Positions 1 through 7,814 of a DNA stretch of 64,000 nt are shown here, piece by piece. Under the pieces are notes generated by a model. That model searched no databases. It had not been told where the DNA came from and saw only the letters and a program-made list of their open reading frames with translations. Where the stretch lies: assembly GCF_041222825.1 (NCBI RefSeq), contig NZ_CP139482.1, forward strand, positions 1,457,001 through 1,521,000, read 5' to 3'. The position numbers were made by a program, and so were the translations under genes. Source of the stretch: Candidatus Thalassolituus haligoni (GTDB lineage: Bacteria; Pseudomonadota; Gammaproteobacteria; Pseudomonadales; Oceanobacteraceae). Position 1 is the first letter of the stretch. Every line of letters starts with the position of its first letter.

Positions 1-1461
1 ATCAGGCCAAGGCCGGTGCCTCCAAACTGCCGGGCAGTGCTGGCATCGGCCTGACTAAAGGCATTAAACAGCCGTTTTTGCTGTTCCAGTGACAGTCCGA
101 TCCCGGTATCCCGAACGTCAATATTGATGCTGGCCTGGCTGTTACGGACATTGATCAAGCTGATATAAACAGCCACTGAGCCTGATTCAGTGAATTTGAT
201 CGCGTTACCAACCAGATTGGTCAGCACCTGTTTAAGGCGCAGTTCATCACCCTGCAACTGACAGGGAACGTCGGCATCGATTTTTAGAGACAGTGCCAGT
301 TGCTTGTTAATGGCGTCCGGTGTTAACGCAATCAACACATCCTCAGCGACGTCCCGGAGGTTGACGGCGCTGTGGTCAATAATCAGTTTACCGGCTTCCA
401 GTTTGGACAGATCGAGAATGTCGTTAATGATGCGCATCAGGTCATCGGACGACTTGCGCATGGTGTCAATATAATCGCTTTGCCGTTCACTGAGACGAGT
501 ACGCTCCATTAACTGCACATAGCCTTTGATACCGGTTAGCGGTGTCCGCAGTTCGTGACTGACGTTGGCAAGGAACTCGGATTTGAGGCGGCTGGCTTCC
601 TGGGCTTCGCGTTGGTCGAGCAGCAACTGGCGGTTACGGATTTCCAGATCATCCATGGTTTCCTGCATGTCGCGAGTGGCTTCCTCGATGCTGCGCTGCT
701 GTTCAACACTGGTTTGTTGCAGTCCGGCTGCCAGGCTGTTGATCCCGCTGGCCATTTCGCTCAATTCGCCACCGCCTTCGACACGAACTCGGGCTTCGTA
801 TTTGCCATCTTCCAGTGCATGAATGGCTTGCAGAATACTGATGGTTGGCCGGGAAATCTGGCGGCTGATACGTACCGCGAGGAAAAAACAGCTGATCAGG
901 GTTACCAGGATCATGGTCAGCGACGAAGCGGCATGCTGGTAGCGAGCCAGGCGGGTATTACTGACCGACAATTCCAGCTCAGCCCATCCCAGTAACTTGG
1001 GTTCGGCTGCTTGTTCCGCAAAAAACTGGGTGGATACCTGATCAGAAATGATCAGATTTTGCGCCAGAACCGGTGTGCGCACCCGCACCGACTCACTGGT
1101 ATGCATCAGGTGTAACTGGCCGCGTCTTAACGTTGAATCGGATAGCTGATTACTGATCATGCGTGGCCCGGCATGGGCCATCAGTTCCATATCCTGATTG
1201 TAGATACTGACTGAGCGAACGTCCGGTTCTTCCAACATGTTGTTGGCGATGTTCTGCAGAATGGCCACGTTGCCAATGGTAACGTGGCCATTCGCAGACC
1301 GGTGCCAGCTGTTTTGCCATGGCCAGTGCGCGTTGGTCGAGCAGATCGTTGAGGTCGCGAAAACGCTGGCTGATAAAATAACTGCCAAGTACCAGCGATA
1401 CAATAAGACCTGGCAGCAGCCCCATTAACAATACGCGATGTTGAAGATTCCAGGTTTTCAT
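1..1461 (-). CDS. barA: BarA/GacS-type hybrid sensor histidine kinase, N-terminal part, apparent frameshift
   Basis: The protein runs off the left edge. From ATG 1461 it reads MKTWNLQHRVLLMGLLPG, a membrane segment, then ...RALAMAKQLAPVCEW. The BarA/GacS continuation (GNVAILQNIANNMLEE, DVRSVSIYNQD, LMAHAGPRMIS) is found one base out of frame from about 1292 downward. It continues through a second membrane segment, a HAMP-like linker and the histidine-phosphorylation box FLANVSHELRTP near 545-585, into the ATPase domain at the left edge. In the family this kinase senses metabolic end products and controls the CsrA regulatory RNAs through GacA/UvrY. It diverges from cysM, as in pseudomonads. 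The frameshift falls inside a 27-bp quasi-palindrome (1263-1289), so it may be a real mutation or a sequencing error. Family assignment is firm; whether the gene is intact is not known. Confidence 0.85.
1263..1289. repeat. 27-bp quasi-palindrome at the barA frameshift
   Basis: Arms ggccacgtt (1263-1271) and aacgtggcc (1281-1289) are perfect reverse complements around a 9-base centre that is itself nearly palindromic. The two reading frames of the kinase must be joined within this element. Confidence 0.8.
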
Positions 1462-1786
1462 GGTGCTCGCCAGGCAACCTGCTTGCAGGTCGAAAAAAGA
1501 AAACGAAGAGTACTGAGTAATAGCAGTACACGCAATCACTCACCGGCTCGCCGGTAGACGCACGGAAAGTGTTCGGAAAGTGTTCGGAAATAGCAATTTC
1601 CCTGTGCTGGTGGCGCAAGCAAGGGCTCAGCAAGGGCTCAGCAAGGGTTAGGGAAGGGATAAAAAAGGCAGATGCAAGGGTGGTAAAAAGCTCTATGGAA
1701 ATCAGTAATTGTTATTAACGAATGGTCGGATTAACACGTACTATGTGTCGTATTTGGTTATATAAAGAATAGGTAAGGTGACTATT
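1462..1786. other. barA-cysM divergent intergenic region with 11-bp tandem repeats
   Basis: This 325-base gap separates the two divergent genes and must hold both promoters; I see no convincing -35/-10 pair. It contains two 11-bp direct repeats of ggaaagtgttc (1564-1585) and, further on, caagggctcag twice (1620-1641) plus a third degenerate copy. A short dyad, acac...gtgt, lies at 1734-1748. No open reading frame here looks coding. Confidence 0.6.
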
Positions 1787-2707
1787 GTGACGACCTTGGC
1801 GACCCCTGACATTGATTATCCAACCATTGCTGACTGCGTCGGCCACACGCCGCTGGTGCGATTGCAGCGTATGGGTGCCAATACGGACGGCAACCAGATA
1901 TTACTGAAGCTGGAAGGCAATAACCCGGCAGGATCGGTGAAAGACCGACCGGCACTGTCAATGATCCGCCTGGCCGAACAGCAAGGTGATATTCAGCCTG
2001 GTGATACGCTGATCGAAGCGACCAGCGGCAACACCGGGATTGCGTTGGCTATGGCCGCTGCGATGATGGGTTACCGTATGATCTTGATTATGCCAGACAG
2101 CAGCACGATGGAGCGACGCTGGGCGATGCAAGCCTATGGCGCGGAATTGATTCTGGTCAGCAACGGCATGGAAGGTGCCCGTGATCTGGCGTTGTCGATG
2201 CAATCACAAGGTCAGGGCAAGGTACTGAACCAGTTCGGTAATATGGCCAATCCAGAGGCTCATTATGCCAGCACCGGCCCGGAAATCTGGCAACAAACCG
2301 CTGGACGGATTACCCATTTTGTCAGTTCCATGGGAACCACCGGAACGATTATGGGCATCTCCCGTTATCTTAAAGAGCAGAATCCGGCGGTCTGTGTCGT
2401 CGGGTTGCAACCCTCGGACGGCGCATCGATTCCGGGCATTCGTCGTTGGCCGGAAGAATACCTGCCCACTATCTTTGAACGTCAACGCGTCGATCAGATA
2501 CTCGACATCGGCCAGCACGAAGCGGAAAGCACCATGCGCCAGCTGGCCCGTGAAGAAGGCATCTTTTGTGGTGTTTCATCCGGTGGTGCGGTGTATGCGG
2601 CGTTGCAGCTGGCGTTGCAGCTGCGGAACGCCACGATTGTGGCTATTGTGTGTGATCGTGGCGACCGCTATTTATCCTCAGGTATTTTTGCTCCGGAGCA
2701 GGAATAA
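1787..2707 (+). CDS. cysM: cysteine synthase B (O-acetylserine sulfhydrylase B)
   Basis: PLP enzyme that makes cysteine from O-acetylserine and sulfide or thiosulfate; cytosolic. The PLP lysine lies in the CysM-specific motif GNNPAGSVKDRPALSMI near residue 45, followed by the substrate loop TSGNTGIALA and the phosphate-binding SSMGTTGTIMG region. The length of 306 residues fits CysM (shorter than CysK). GTG 1787 is preferred over GTG 1778 because the ribosome-binding sequence AAGG at 1774-1777 is nine bases from 1787 but touches 1778. First gene of a same-strand group with rlmD, relA and mazG. The serine acetyltransferase gene cysE that makes its substrate is at 19.5 kb. Confidence 0.95.
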   Translation: MTTLATPDIDYPTIADCVGHTPLVRLQRMGANTDGNQILLKLEGNNPAGSVKDRPALSMIRLAEQQGDIQPGDTLIEATSGNTGIALAMAAAMMGYRMILIMPDSSTMERRWAMQAYGAELILVSNGMEGARDLALSMQSQGQGKVLNQFGNMANPEAHYASTGPEIWQQTAGRITHFVSSMGTTGTIMGISRYLKEQNPAVCVVGLQPSDGASIPGIRRWPEEYLPTIFERQRVDQILDIGQHEAESTMRQLAREEGIFCGVSSGGAVYAALQLALQLRNATIVAIVCDRGDRYLSSGIFAPEQE

Positions 2708-2836
2708 CCGCCGAAACCCCCGTCAATCTGATTGTGACCGGGCTTCAGGGTTGCAATCCCGCCGAGAGTACCAATACTGTGCGCCGTTACTCGCCAGCGG
2801 AGATGTATCTAGCTGGCATTTGCTCAGGAGATACGG

Positions 2837-4153
2837 GTGGTCACGGCAAAAACCTTGCAACTGAATATTGATAATATGACGTCGGATGGACAGGGAGTCG
2901 CTCGCCTTGGCCGTGATGTCTATTTTGTGCCCGGCGCTTTGCCCGGTGAGCAGGTCACTGTCCGCCTGGACGGCCGCCGCAAAAAAGTCTGGATGACTCG
3001 GTTGGTATCGATTGAGCAGCCGGCAGCAGACCGGGTGATACCGGACTGCCCTCACTATCAGCGTTGTGGCGGTTGTGATTTGCAGCATTTAGCGTATCCC
3101 GCCCAGGTTAACTTTAAACAACAGCGTGTCGAACGGGAGTTCAGTCGTCAGGGGCTGGTGGTGCCGGAATGGGCACCGCCGATAACCGCAGAACCTTGGG
3201 GCTATCGGCGCAAGGCGCGTTTGGGAGTGCGCTTCAGCAAAGACAAACAGCGTAATTTTCTCGGTTTTCGTGAAGCTGCTTCCGAGCATCTGACCAATAT
3301 TGATCGCTGCCCAGTTTTGCCTGCGTTACCGGCACTGGACTGGATGCGCTGGCGCGACGGTATTTCGACCCTGCAGGGACGTGATCGTATTACCCAGATT
3401 GAAGTAGTCGCGGCCGACAATGCACTGGCGCTGGTGTTCCGTATTCTCAAACCGCTCTCGCTGGCGGATCAGCAATCATTGTGCTCGCTGGCTGAATCTC
3501 TGAGTGCTGACTCGTCATTGCAGCTGTGGCTCAATCCGGGGCGTGACGAACCGTCGGTGTGCATTTTCCCGCAACAACCGGTCGAGCTGGTTCATTTTGT
3601 GGATGAGCAGCCATTAAAAATGCAACTGAGTGACTTTTTCCAGGTCAATGGCCCGGTCAATCGCGCCATGGTGCAACAGGCATTGGCATGGTTGCAGCCG
3701 CAAAAAGAGGACGTGATCTGGGACCTGTTTTCCGGACATGGCAATTTCAGTATGCCACTGGCCCGACGTTGCCAGCATGTCAGTGCGGTGGAGGTTCAGG
3801 CCGACATGGTCAGCAGTTTGCAGCGTCAGGCTGAATCTCTGGCGTTGTCCTTGCATGCGATTGAAGCAGATTTATCCAATTCAGGCGTGCTGGCTCACCT
3901 GCCGGCACCCGACAAGGTGTTGCTGGACCCGCCACGAGCAGGTGCGGCAGCCCTTATGCAGGAACTGAACGCCCGTAAGGTATCGCAGGTGCTTTATGTG
4001 TCTTGTGACGCAGCGACACTGGCGCGGGACTTGAGTACGCTGGCTGCGGCTGGCTACCAGATAGAAAAGGCAGGAATTATGGATATGTTTCCCCAGACGC
4101 ATCATGTTGAAACCATGGTGCTGCTCAGCTACCGGGACAAGCGCCGTGGTTAA
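2837..4153 (+). CDS. rlmD: 23S rRNA (uracil-1939-C5)-methyltransferase
   Basis: SAM-dependent m5U1939 methyltransferase with an iron-sulfur cluster. An N-terminal TRAM domain (about residues 1-60) is followed by the cluster cysteines in CPHYQRCGGCDLQH near residue 76. The SAM-binding loop is DLFSGHGNFSMPLA, and the catalytic/base-flipping motifs are LLDPPRAGA and YVSCDAATLARDL near the C terminus. The 438 residues fit RlmD/RumA. The start is GTG 2837 with ribosome-binding CAGGAG at 2825-2830. The 3' end overlaps the chosen relA start by 8 bases, suggesting translational coupling. Confidence 0.95.
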   Translation: MVTAKTLQLNIDNMTSDGQGVARLGRDVYFVPGALPGEQVTVRLDGRRKKVWMTRLVSIEQPAADRVIPDCPHYQRCGGCDLQHLAYPAQVNFKQQRVEREFSRQGLVVPEWAPPITAEPWGYRRKARLGVRFSKDKQRNFLGFREAASEHLTNIDRCPVLPALPALDWMRWRDGISTLQGRDRITQIEVVAADNALALVFRILKPLSLADQQSLCSLAESLSADSSLQLWLNPGRDEPSVCIFPQQPVELVHFVDEQPLKMQLSDFFQVNGPVNRAMVQQALAWLQPQKEDVIWDLFSGHGNFSMPLARRCQHVSAVEVQADMVSSLQRQAESLALSLHAIEADLSNSGVLAHLPAPDKVLLDPPRAGAAALMQELNARKVSQVLYVSCDAATLARDLSTLAAAGYQIEKAGIMDMFPQTHHVETMVLLSYRDKRRG

Positions 4154-6392
4154 GGTAAGAGACGATCTCCCCCTCTGGCACGACGGGTCACTGGATGCCG
4201 AACGCTGGTTAGAAAGTGTTACCCAAGGTTACGAGATTCGGGATCCTGAGGTTTTATTAAAAGCATTGCAGCTGGCCAAACAGTTGTCTGATGAAGCCAT
4301 TGCCAATCAGACCTACTGGTCGGTTGACAGTGTGCAGATGGGCATTGAAATGGCACAGCTGCTGATGGATCTGAGGCTGGATACCGAGTCGCTGGTGGCC
4401 GCCGTGCTTTACCGTGCCGTACGGGAAGGGCGGCTGTCGCTGGCACGGGTAGAGCGTGATTTTGGTGGCGCCGTTGCCAAATTGATCGAGGGTGTGCTGC
4501 GCATGGCGGCCATCAGCGCGATTCAGAACTCGTCGGATGATGTCGTGCTGGGGCAGCGCGAAGCCCAGGTCGACAACCTGCGTAAGATGCTGGTTGCCAT
4601 GATTGATGACGTCCGAGTGGCGCTGATCAAGTTGGCCGAACGTACATCCGCCATTCGTGCTGTGAAGGACGCTCCGCCAGATCGCCGCAAAAAAGTGGCT
4701 GAAGAGGTGTTTAATATCTATGCGCCGTTGGCGCACCGTTTGGGGATTGGTCATCTCAAATGGGAACTGGAAGATCTGGCGTTTCGCTATTTGCAGCCCG
4801 ACTCCTATAAACAGATTGCGCGCTTGCTGGATGAAAAACGGATTGCCCGCCAGGACTATGTGAATGGTGTGGTGCAGGTATTGCGGGAAGAACTGCTGAG
4901 TTATGGGATTCGTTGTGATGTGTATGGTCGAGCCAAACACATCTACAGCATCTGGCGTAAAATGAGTCGCAAAAACCTCGATTTCTCCCAGATATACGAC
5001 ATCCGTGCTGTCCGCATTCTGGTGCCCGAGCTGCGCGATTGTTACGCCGCGCTGGGAACCGTGCACACGCTCTGGCGCCATATTCCCAACGAGTTCGACG
5101 ACTACATCGCCAATCCCAAGGAAAATGGTTACCGCTCCCTGCATACCGCCGTGATCGGCCCGGAAGGCAAGGTGCTTGAAGTGCAGATTCGTACCCATGC
5201 CATGCACGAAGACGCTGAGTTGGGTGTTTGTGCTCACTGGCTGTACAAGGGTACCGATACCAACGGCAAGGATCACGGCTACGAACAGAAAATTGCCTGG
5301 CTGCGACAAGTGCTGGAATGGCACGAAGAACTGGATGACCTGCCGGAACTGGCACGGGAATTACGCAGCGACATCAATCCGGATCGTATCTACGTTTTTA
5401 CCCCGGATGGTCATGTGGTGGACTTGCCGCCGAGTGCAACACCGGTGGATTTTGCCTACCGGGTACATACCGAAGTGGGCAACAAGTGTCGTGGTGCCAA
5501 GGTTAATGGCCGCATAGTGCCTTTGACCTACATTCTCAAAACCGGTGAACAGATTGAAATTCTGACTCATCCCAATGCCAACCCCAGCCGTGACTGGTTG
5601 TATCCAGAGTCCGGGTATATCCATACCAGCCGGGCCAGGGCCAAAGTCGCGCACTGGTTCAAGTTACAGGCGCGGGATCAGAACATCGATGAAGGACGTG
5701 CGCTGGTACTGCGTGAACTGGATCGTCTGGATCTGGCGCAGGAACCCCTGCACGATATCGCCCAGAATATGAACATGAAGTCGATCGATGACATGTTTGC
5801 TGCGGTCGGCGCTGGTGATATGCGTGTCGGTCAAATTGTCCATGCCGTACTGCGTCAGGCCGATGTCGGGCAGCCCCAGCAAGAATTACCCTTGGCTCGC
5901 AAGACGGCGGAGACAACCGTCAAACCGGGCAAGGACGATATTTACATTGAAGGTGTGGGCAACCTGTTGACTCAAATGGCGCAATGTTGTCAACCGTTAC
6001 CCGGCGACGATATTCGCGGCTATGTCACCATTGGTCGTGGTGTGACCGTGCATCGCAGCGATTGTGAAAATCTGCTGCACCTGGAGGCGATTGAGCCAAG
6101 TCGTGTCCTGCAAGTCACCTGGGGCGTCAAACCGACCCGCACCTACCCGGTCGAAATGTCGATTCTGGCGTATGACCGTACCGGCCTGTTACGTGACGTC
6201 AGTGCGGTACTGGCGAATGAGCGGGTTAATGTAATCGGCGTGAATACCCAGTCGAACCAGGGCGACAATACCGCCAGTATGCAGTTGACGGTGGAAGTCG
6301 AAAGCCTGGAAAACCTCGGCCGTTTGATGAAAAAAATCGAACAACTGCCCAACATCATGTCGGCCCGCCGTATTCGCGGGGGGCAGTCCTGA
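4146..6392 (+). CDS. relA: GTP pyrophosphokinase RelA, (p)ppGpp synthetase I
   Basis: Ribosome-associated stringent-response synthetase. Domain order: an inactive HD-like domain (the catalytic HD of SpoT is replaced by YRAVREG near residue 88), the synthetase domain (NPKENGYRSLHTAV, then VLEVQIRTHAMHEDAELGVCAHW), TGS (RIYVFTPDGHVVDLP), a helical region, the Cys-containing segment MAQCCQPLPGDDI, and a C-terminal ACT domain. GTG 4146 is chosen because it yields MVKVRDD, the N terminus typical of Pseudomonas-type RelA; an upstream in-frame ATG at 4104 would add 14 unlike residues. Its stop overlaps the mazG start by one base (TGATG). Length 748, normal for RelA. Confidence 0.96.
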   Translation: MVKVRDDLPLWHDGSLDAERWLESVTQGYEIRDPEVLLKALQLAKQLSDEAIANQTYWSVDSVQMGIEMAQLLMDLRLDTESLVAAVLYRAVREGRLSLARVERDFGGAVAKLIEGVLRMAAISAIQNSSDDVVLGQREAQVDNLRKMLVAMIDDVRVALIKLAERTSAIRAVKDAPPDRRKKVAEEVFNIYAPLAHRLGIGHLKWELEDLAFRYLQPDSYKQIARLLDEKRIARQDYVNGVVQVLREELLSYGIRCDVYGRAKHIYSIWRKMSRKNLDFSQIYDIRAVRILVPELRDCYAALGTVHTLWRHIPNEFDDYIANPKENGYRSLHTAVIGPEGKVLEVQIRTHAMHEDAELGVCAHWLYKGTDTNGKDHGYEQKIAWLRQVLEWHEELDDLPELARELRSDINPDRIYVFTPDGHVVDLPPSATPVDFAYRVHTEVGNKCRGAKVNGRIVPLTYILKTGEQIEILTHPNANPSRDWLYPESGYIHTSRARAKVAHWFKLQARDQNIDEGRALVLRELDRLDLAQEPLHDIAQNMNMKSIDDMFAAVGAGDMRVGQIVHAVLRQADVGQPQQELPLARKTAETTVKPGKDDIYIEGVGNLLTQMAQCCQPLPGDDIRGYVTIGRGVTVHRSDCENLLHLEAIEPSRVLQVTWGVKPTRTYPVEMSILAYDRTGLLRDVSAVLANERVNVIGVNTQSNQGDNTASMQLTVEVESLENLGRLMKKIEQLPNIMSARRIRGGQS

Positions 6393-7219
6393 TGTATCAG
6401 CTGGACGATTTACTGACGCTGATGGCCCGGTTGCGCAACCCGAAAACGGGTTGCCCCTGGGATCTGCAGCAAGACTTCGCCAGCATCGTGCCCCATACGC
6501 TGGAGGAAGCCTACGAAGTCGCTGATGCCATCGAACGCCAGGACTGGCCTCATCTCGAAGAGGAATTGGGTGACCTGCTGTTCCAGGTGATTTTTTATGG
6601 TCAATTGGGTGTCGAACAGCAGCATTTTTCGGTCGCCAGTATTATCGACCGTCTGGTGGCCAAGCTGATTCGTCGTCACCCTCATGTGTTTCCGGCTGGT
6701 ACGCTGGAGAGCGAACGTGATCCATCGATAACACCGCAAGCAGCCGAGATCAATGCCCATTGGGAGGCTATCAAGGCAGCAGAGAATGCCGCCAAGCCGA
6801 CACCCCATCCGCCTCGTTTACTGGATTCTGTTCCAGCCACCATGCCGGGTTTGACCCGCGCCGTAAAATTGCAGAAAAAAGCCTCAACGGTCGGATTTGA
6901 CTGGAATAATCCCCACGCGGTGGTCGACAAGATTCGTGAAGAGCTGGATGAAGTGATTGTCGAGATGGATGCGAATGACCATCAGCGGCTGGAGTCTGAA
7001 ATTGGTGATCTGCTGTTTGCCGTGGCCAACCTTGCACGTCATTACCATATTGATCCCGAGGTTGCAGTACGTGGCACCAACCAGCGTTTTAGTCAGCGTT
7101 TTGCGGTGGTCGAAGAGCGTGCCCAGGCGGCGGGTGGCTGGCACCAGGTAACTCTCAGAGAGATGGAAACCTCCTGGCAAATCGCCAAACAACAGGAAAA
7201 ACGGCAACAGGAAAAATGA
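6392..7219 (+). CDS. mazG: nucleoside triphosphate pyrophosphohydrolase MazG
   Basis: Hydrolyses NTPs to NMP and pyrophosphate. In E. coli it lowers (p)ppGpp-related effects and removes aberrant nucleotides. Two MazG domains are visible, each with an EExxD-type metal site: EELGDLLFQVIF near residue 50 and EIGDLLFAVANLARH near 205, with CPWDLQQDF near the N terminus. 275 residues, close to the E. coli protein. Start ATG 6392 overlaps the relA stop, so expression is probably coupled to relA. The C-terminal tail (QQEKRQQEK) is polar and low complexity. Confidence 0.95.
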   Translation: MYQLDDLLTLMARLRNPKTGCPWDLQQDFASIVPHTLEEAYEVADAIERQDWPHLEEELGDLLFQVIFYGQLGVEQQHFSVASIIDRLVAKLIRRHPHVFPAGTLESERDPSITPQAAEINAHWEAIKAAENAAKPTPHPPRLLDSVPATMPGLTRAVKLQKKASTVGFDWNNPHAVVDKIREELDEVIVEMDANDHQRLESEIGDLLFAVANLARHYHIDPEVAVRGTNQRFSQRFAVVEERAQAAGGWHQVTLREMETSWQIAKQQEKRQQEK

Positions 7220-7321
7220 CAACAGCAGCAAGCAGACTGATCCGAATCAGCCATGGCTCTGCTGATTGCGGAAGCAGATCAACAGGGCCAATGACAGTCA
7301 GGCCTGGCCTGAAAGCTAATG

Positions 7322-7654
7322 CTAATGTTTGTCGTTATTGGCTTGCTCCAGGTGTTTGCGGGTCAACTCCAGAAATGCCGGGGTAGGCCCTATATCTTCA
7401 TATACCGGAAACCCCTCTTCGTCGCGTGCGACCACCGTATTCCCGGCAACATAGGGGAAACCACTGGCAAGGTCATTTAACGCCGCATGCACCAGATCGC
7501 GTAACAGTCGTTCCTGCGACAGACCTGGGAACATTTCCAGCAAGGCCTCTACACGAGCCGCATCCTTGACGTTGAGTGAAATCGGATAGCTGCGGTCACC
7601 GACCGGATCGCCATATTCCTGTTCCCAATGGGCCATCAGAGCAGACGCTTTCAT
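7322..7654 (-). CDS. small conserved protein of unknown function beside ppc
   Basis: 110 residues with a very good ribosome-binding site (AAGGAGAT just upstream of ATG 7654). The middle (SYPISLNVKDAARVEALLEMF) followed by two helices could be ribbon-helix-helix-like; the C-terminal part contains FPYVAGN and ARDEEGFPVYEDIGPTP. Similar short proteins next to ppc in pseudomonads carry uninformative names such as pilus tip or pilin assembly component, from memory. Nothing in this sequence supports a pilus role: it has no signal peptide or membrane segment. Transcribed away from ppc, convergent with mazG. Function unknown. Confidence 0.7.
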   Translation of the reverse strand: MKASALMAHWEQEYGDPVGDRSYPISLNVKDAARVEALLEMFPGLSQERLLRDLVHAALNDLASGFPYVAGNTVVARDEEGFPVYEDIGPTPAFLELTRKHLEQANNDKH

Positions 7655-7814
7655 ATTAATCTCCTTTCACAATGTCCTTTTATTTTGGTATGAATTGCAG
7701 TGAAGGTTCAGAAAACTTACGGAAACAACGGGACAACCTGGGCAAAAAAAGACAACTGCCAGCTCTGTCACGTGACTATTTGACGTAAAACCGATCATTC
7801 AGGAGGGCGAATCG

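Noticed and set aside
4257..5324. Long minus-strand ORF opposite relA (355 codons)
   Set aside because: RelA motifs are intact on the plus strand; the antisense frame has no recognisable domain and follows from codon bias.
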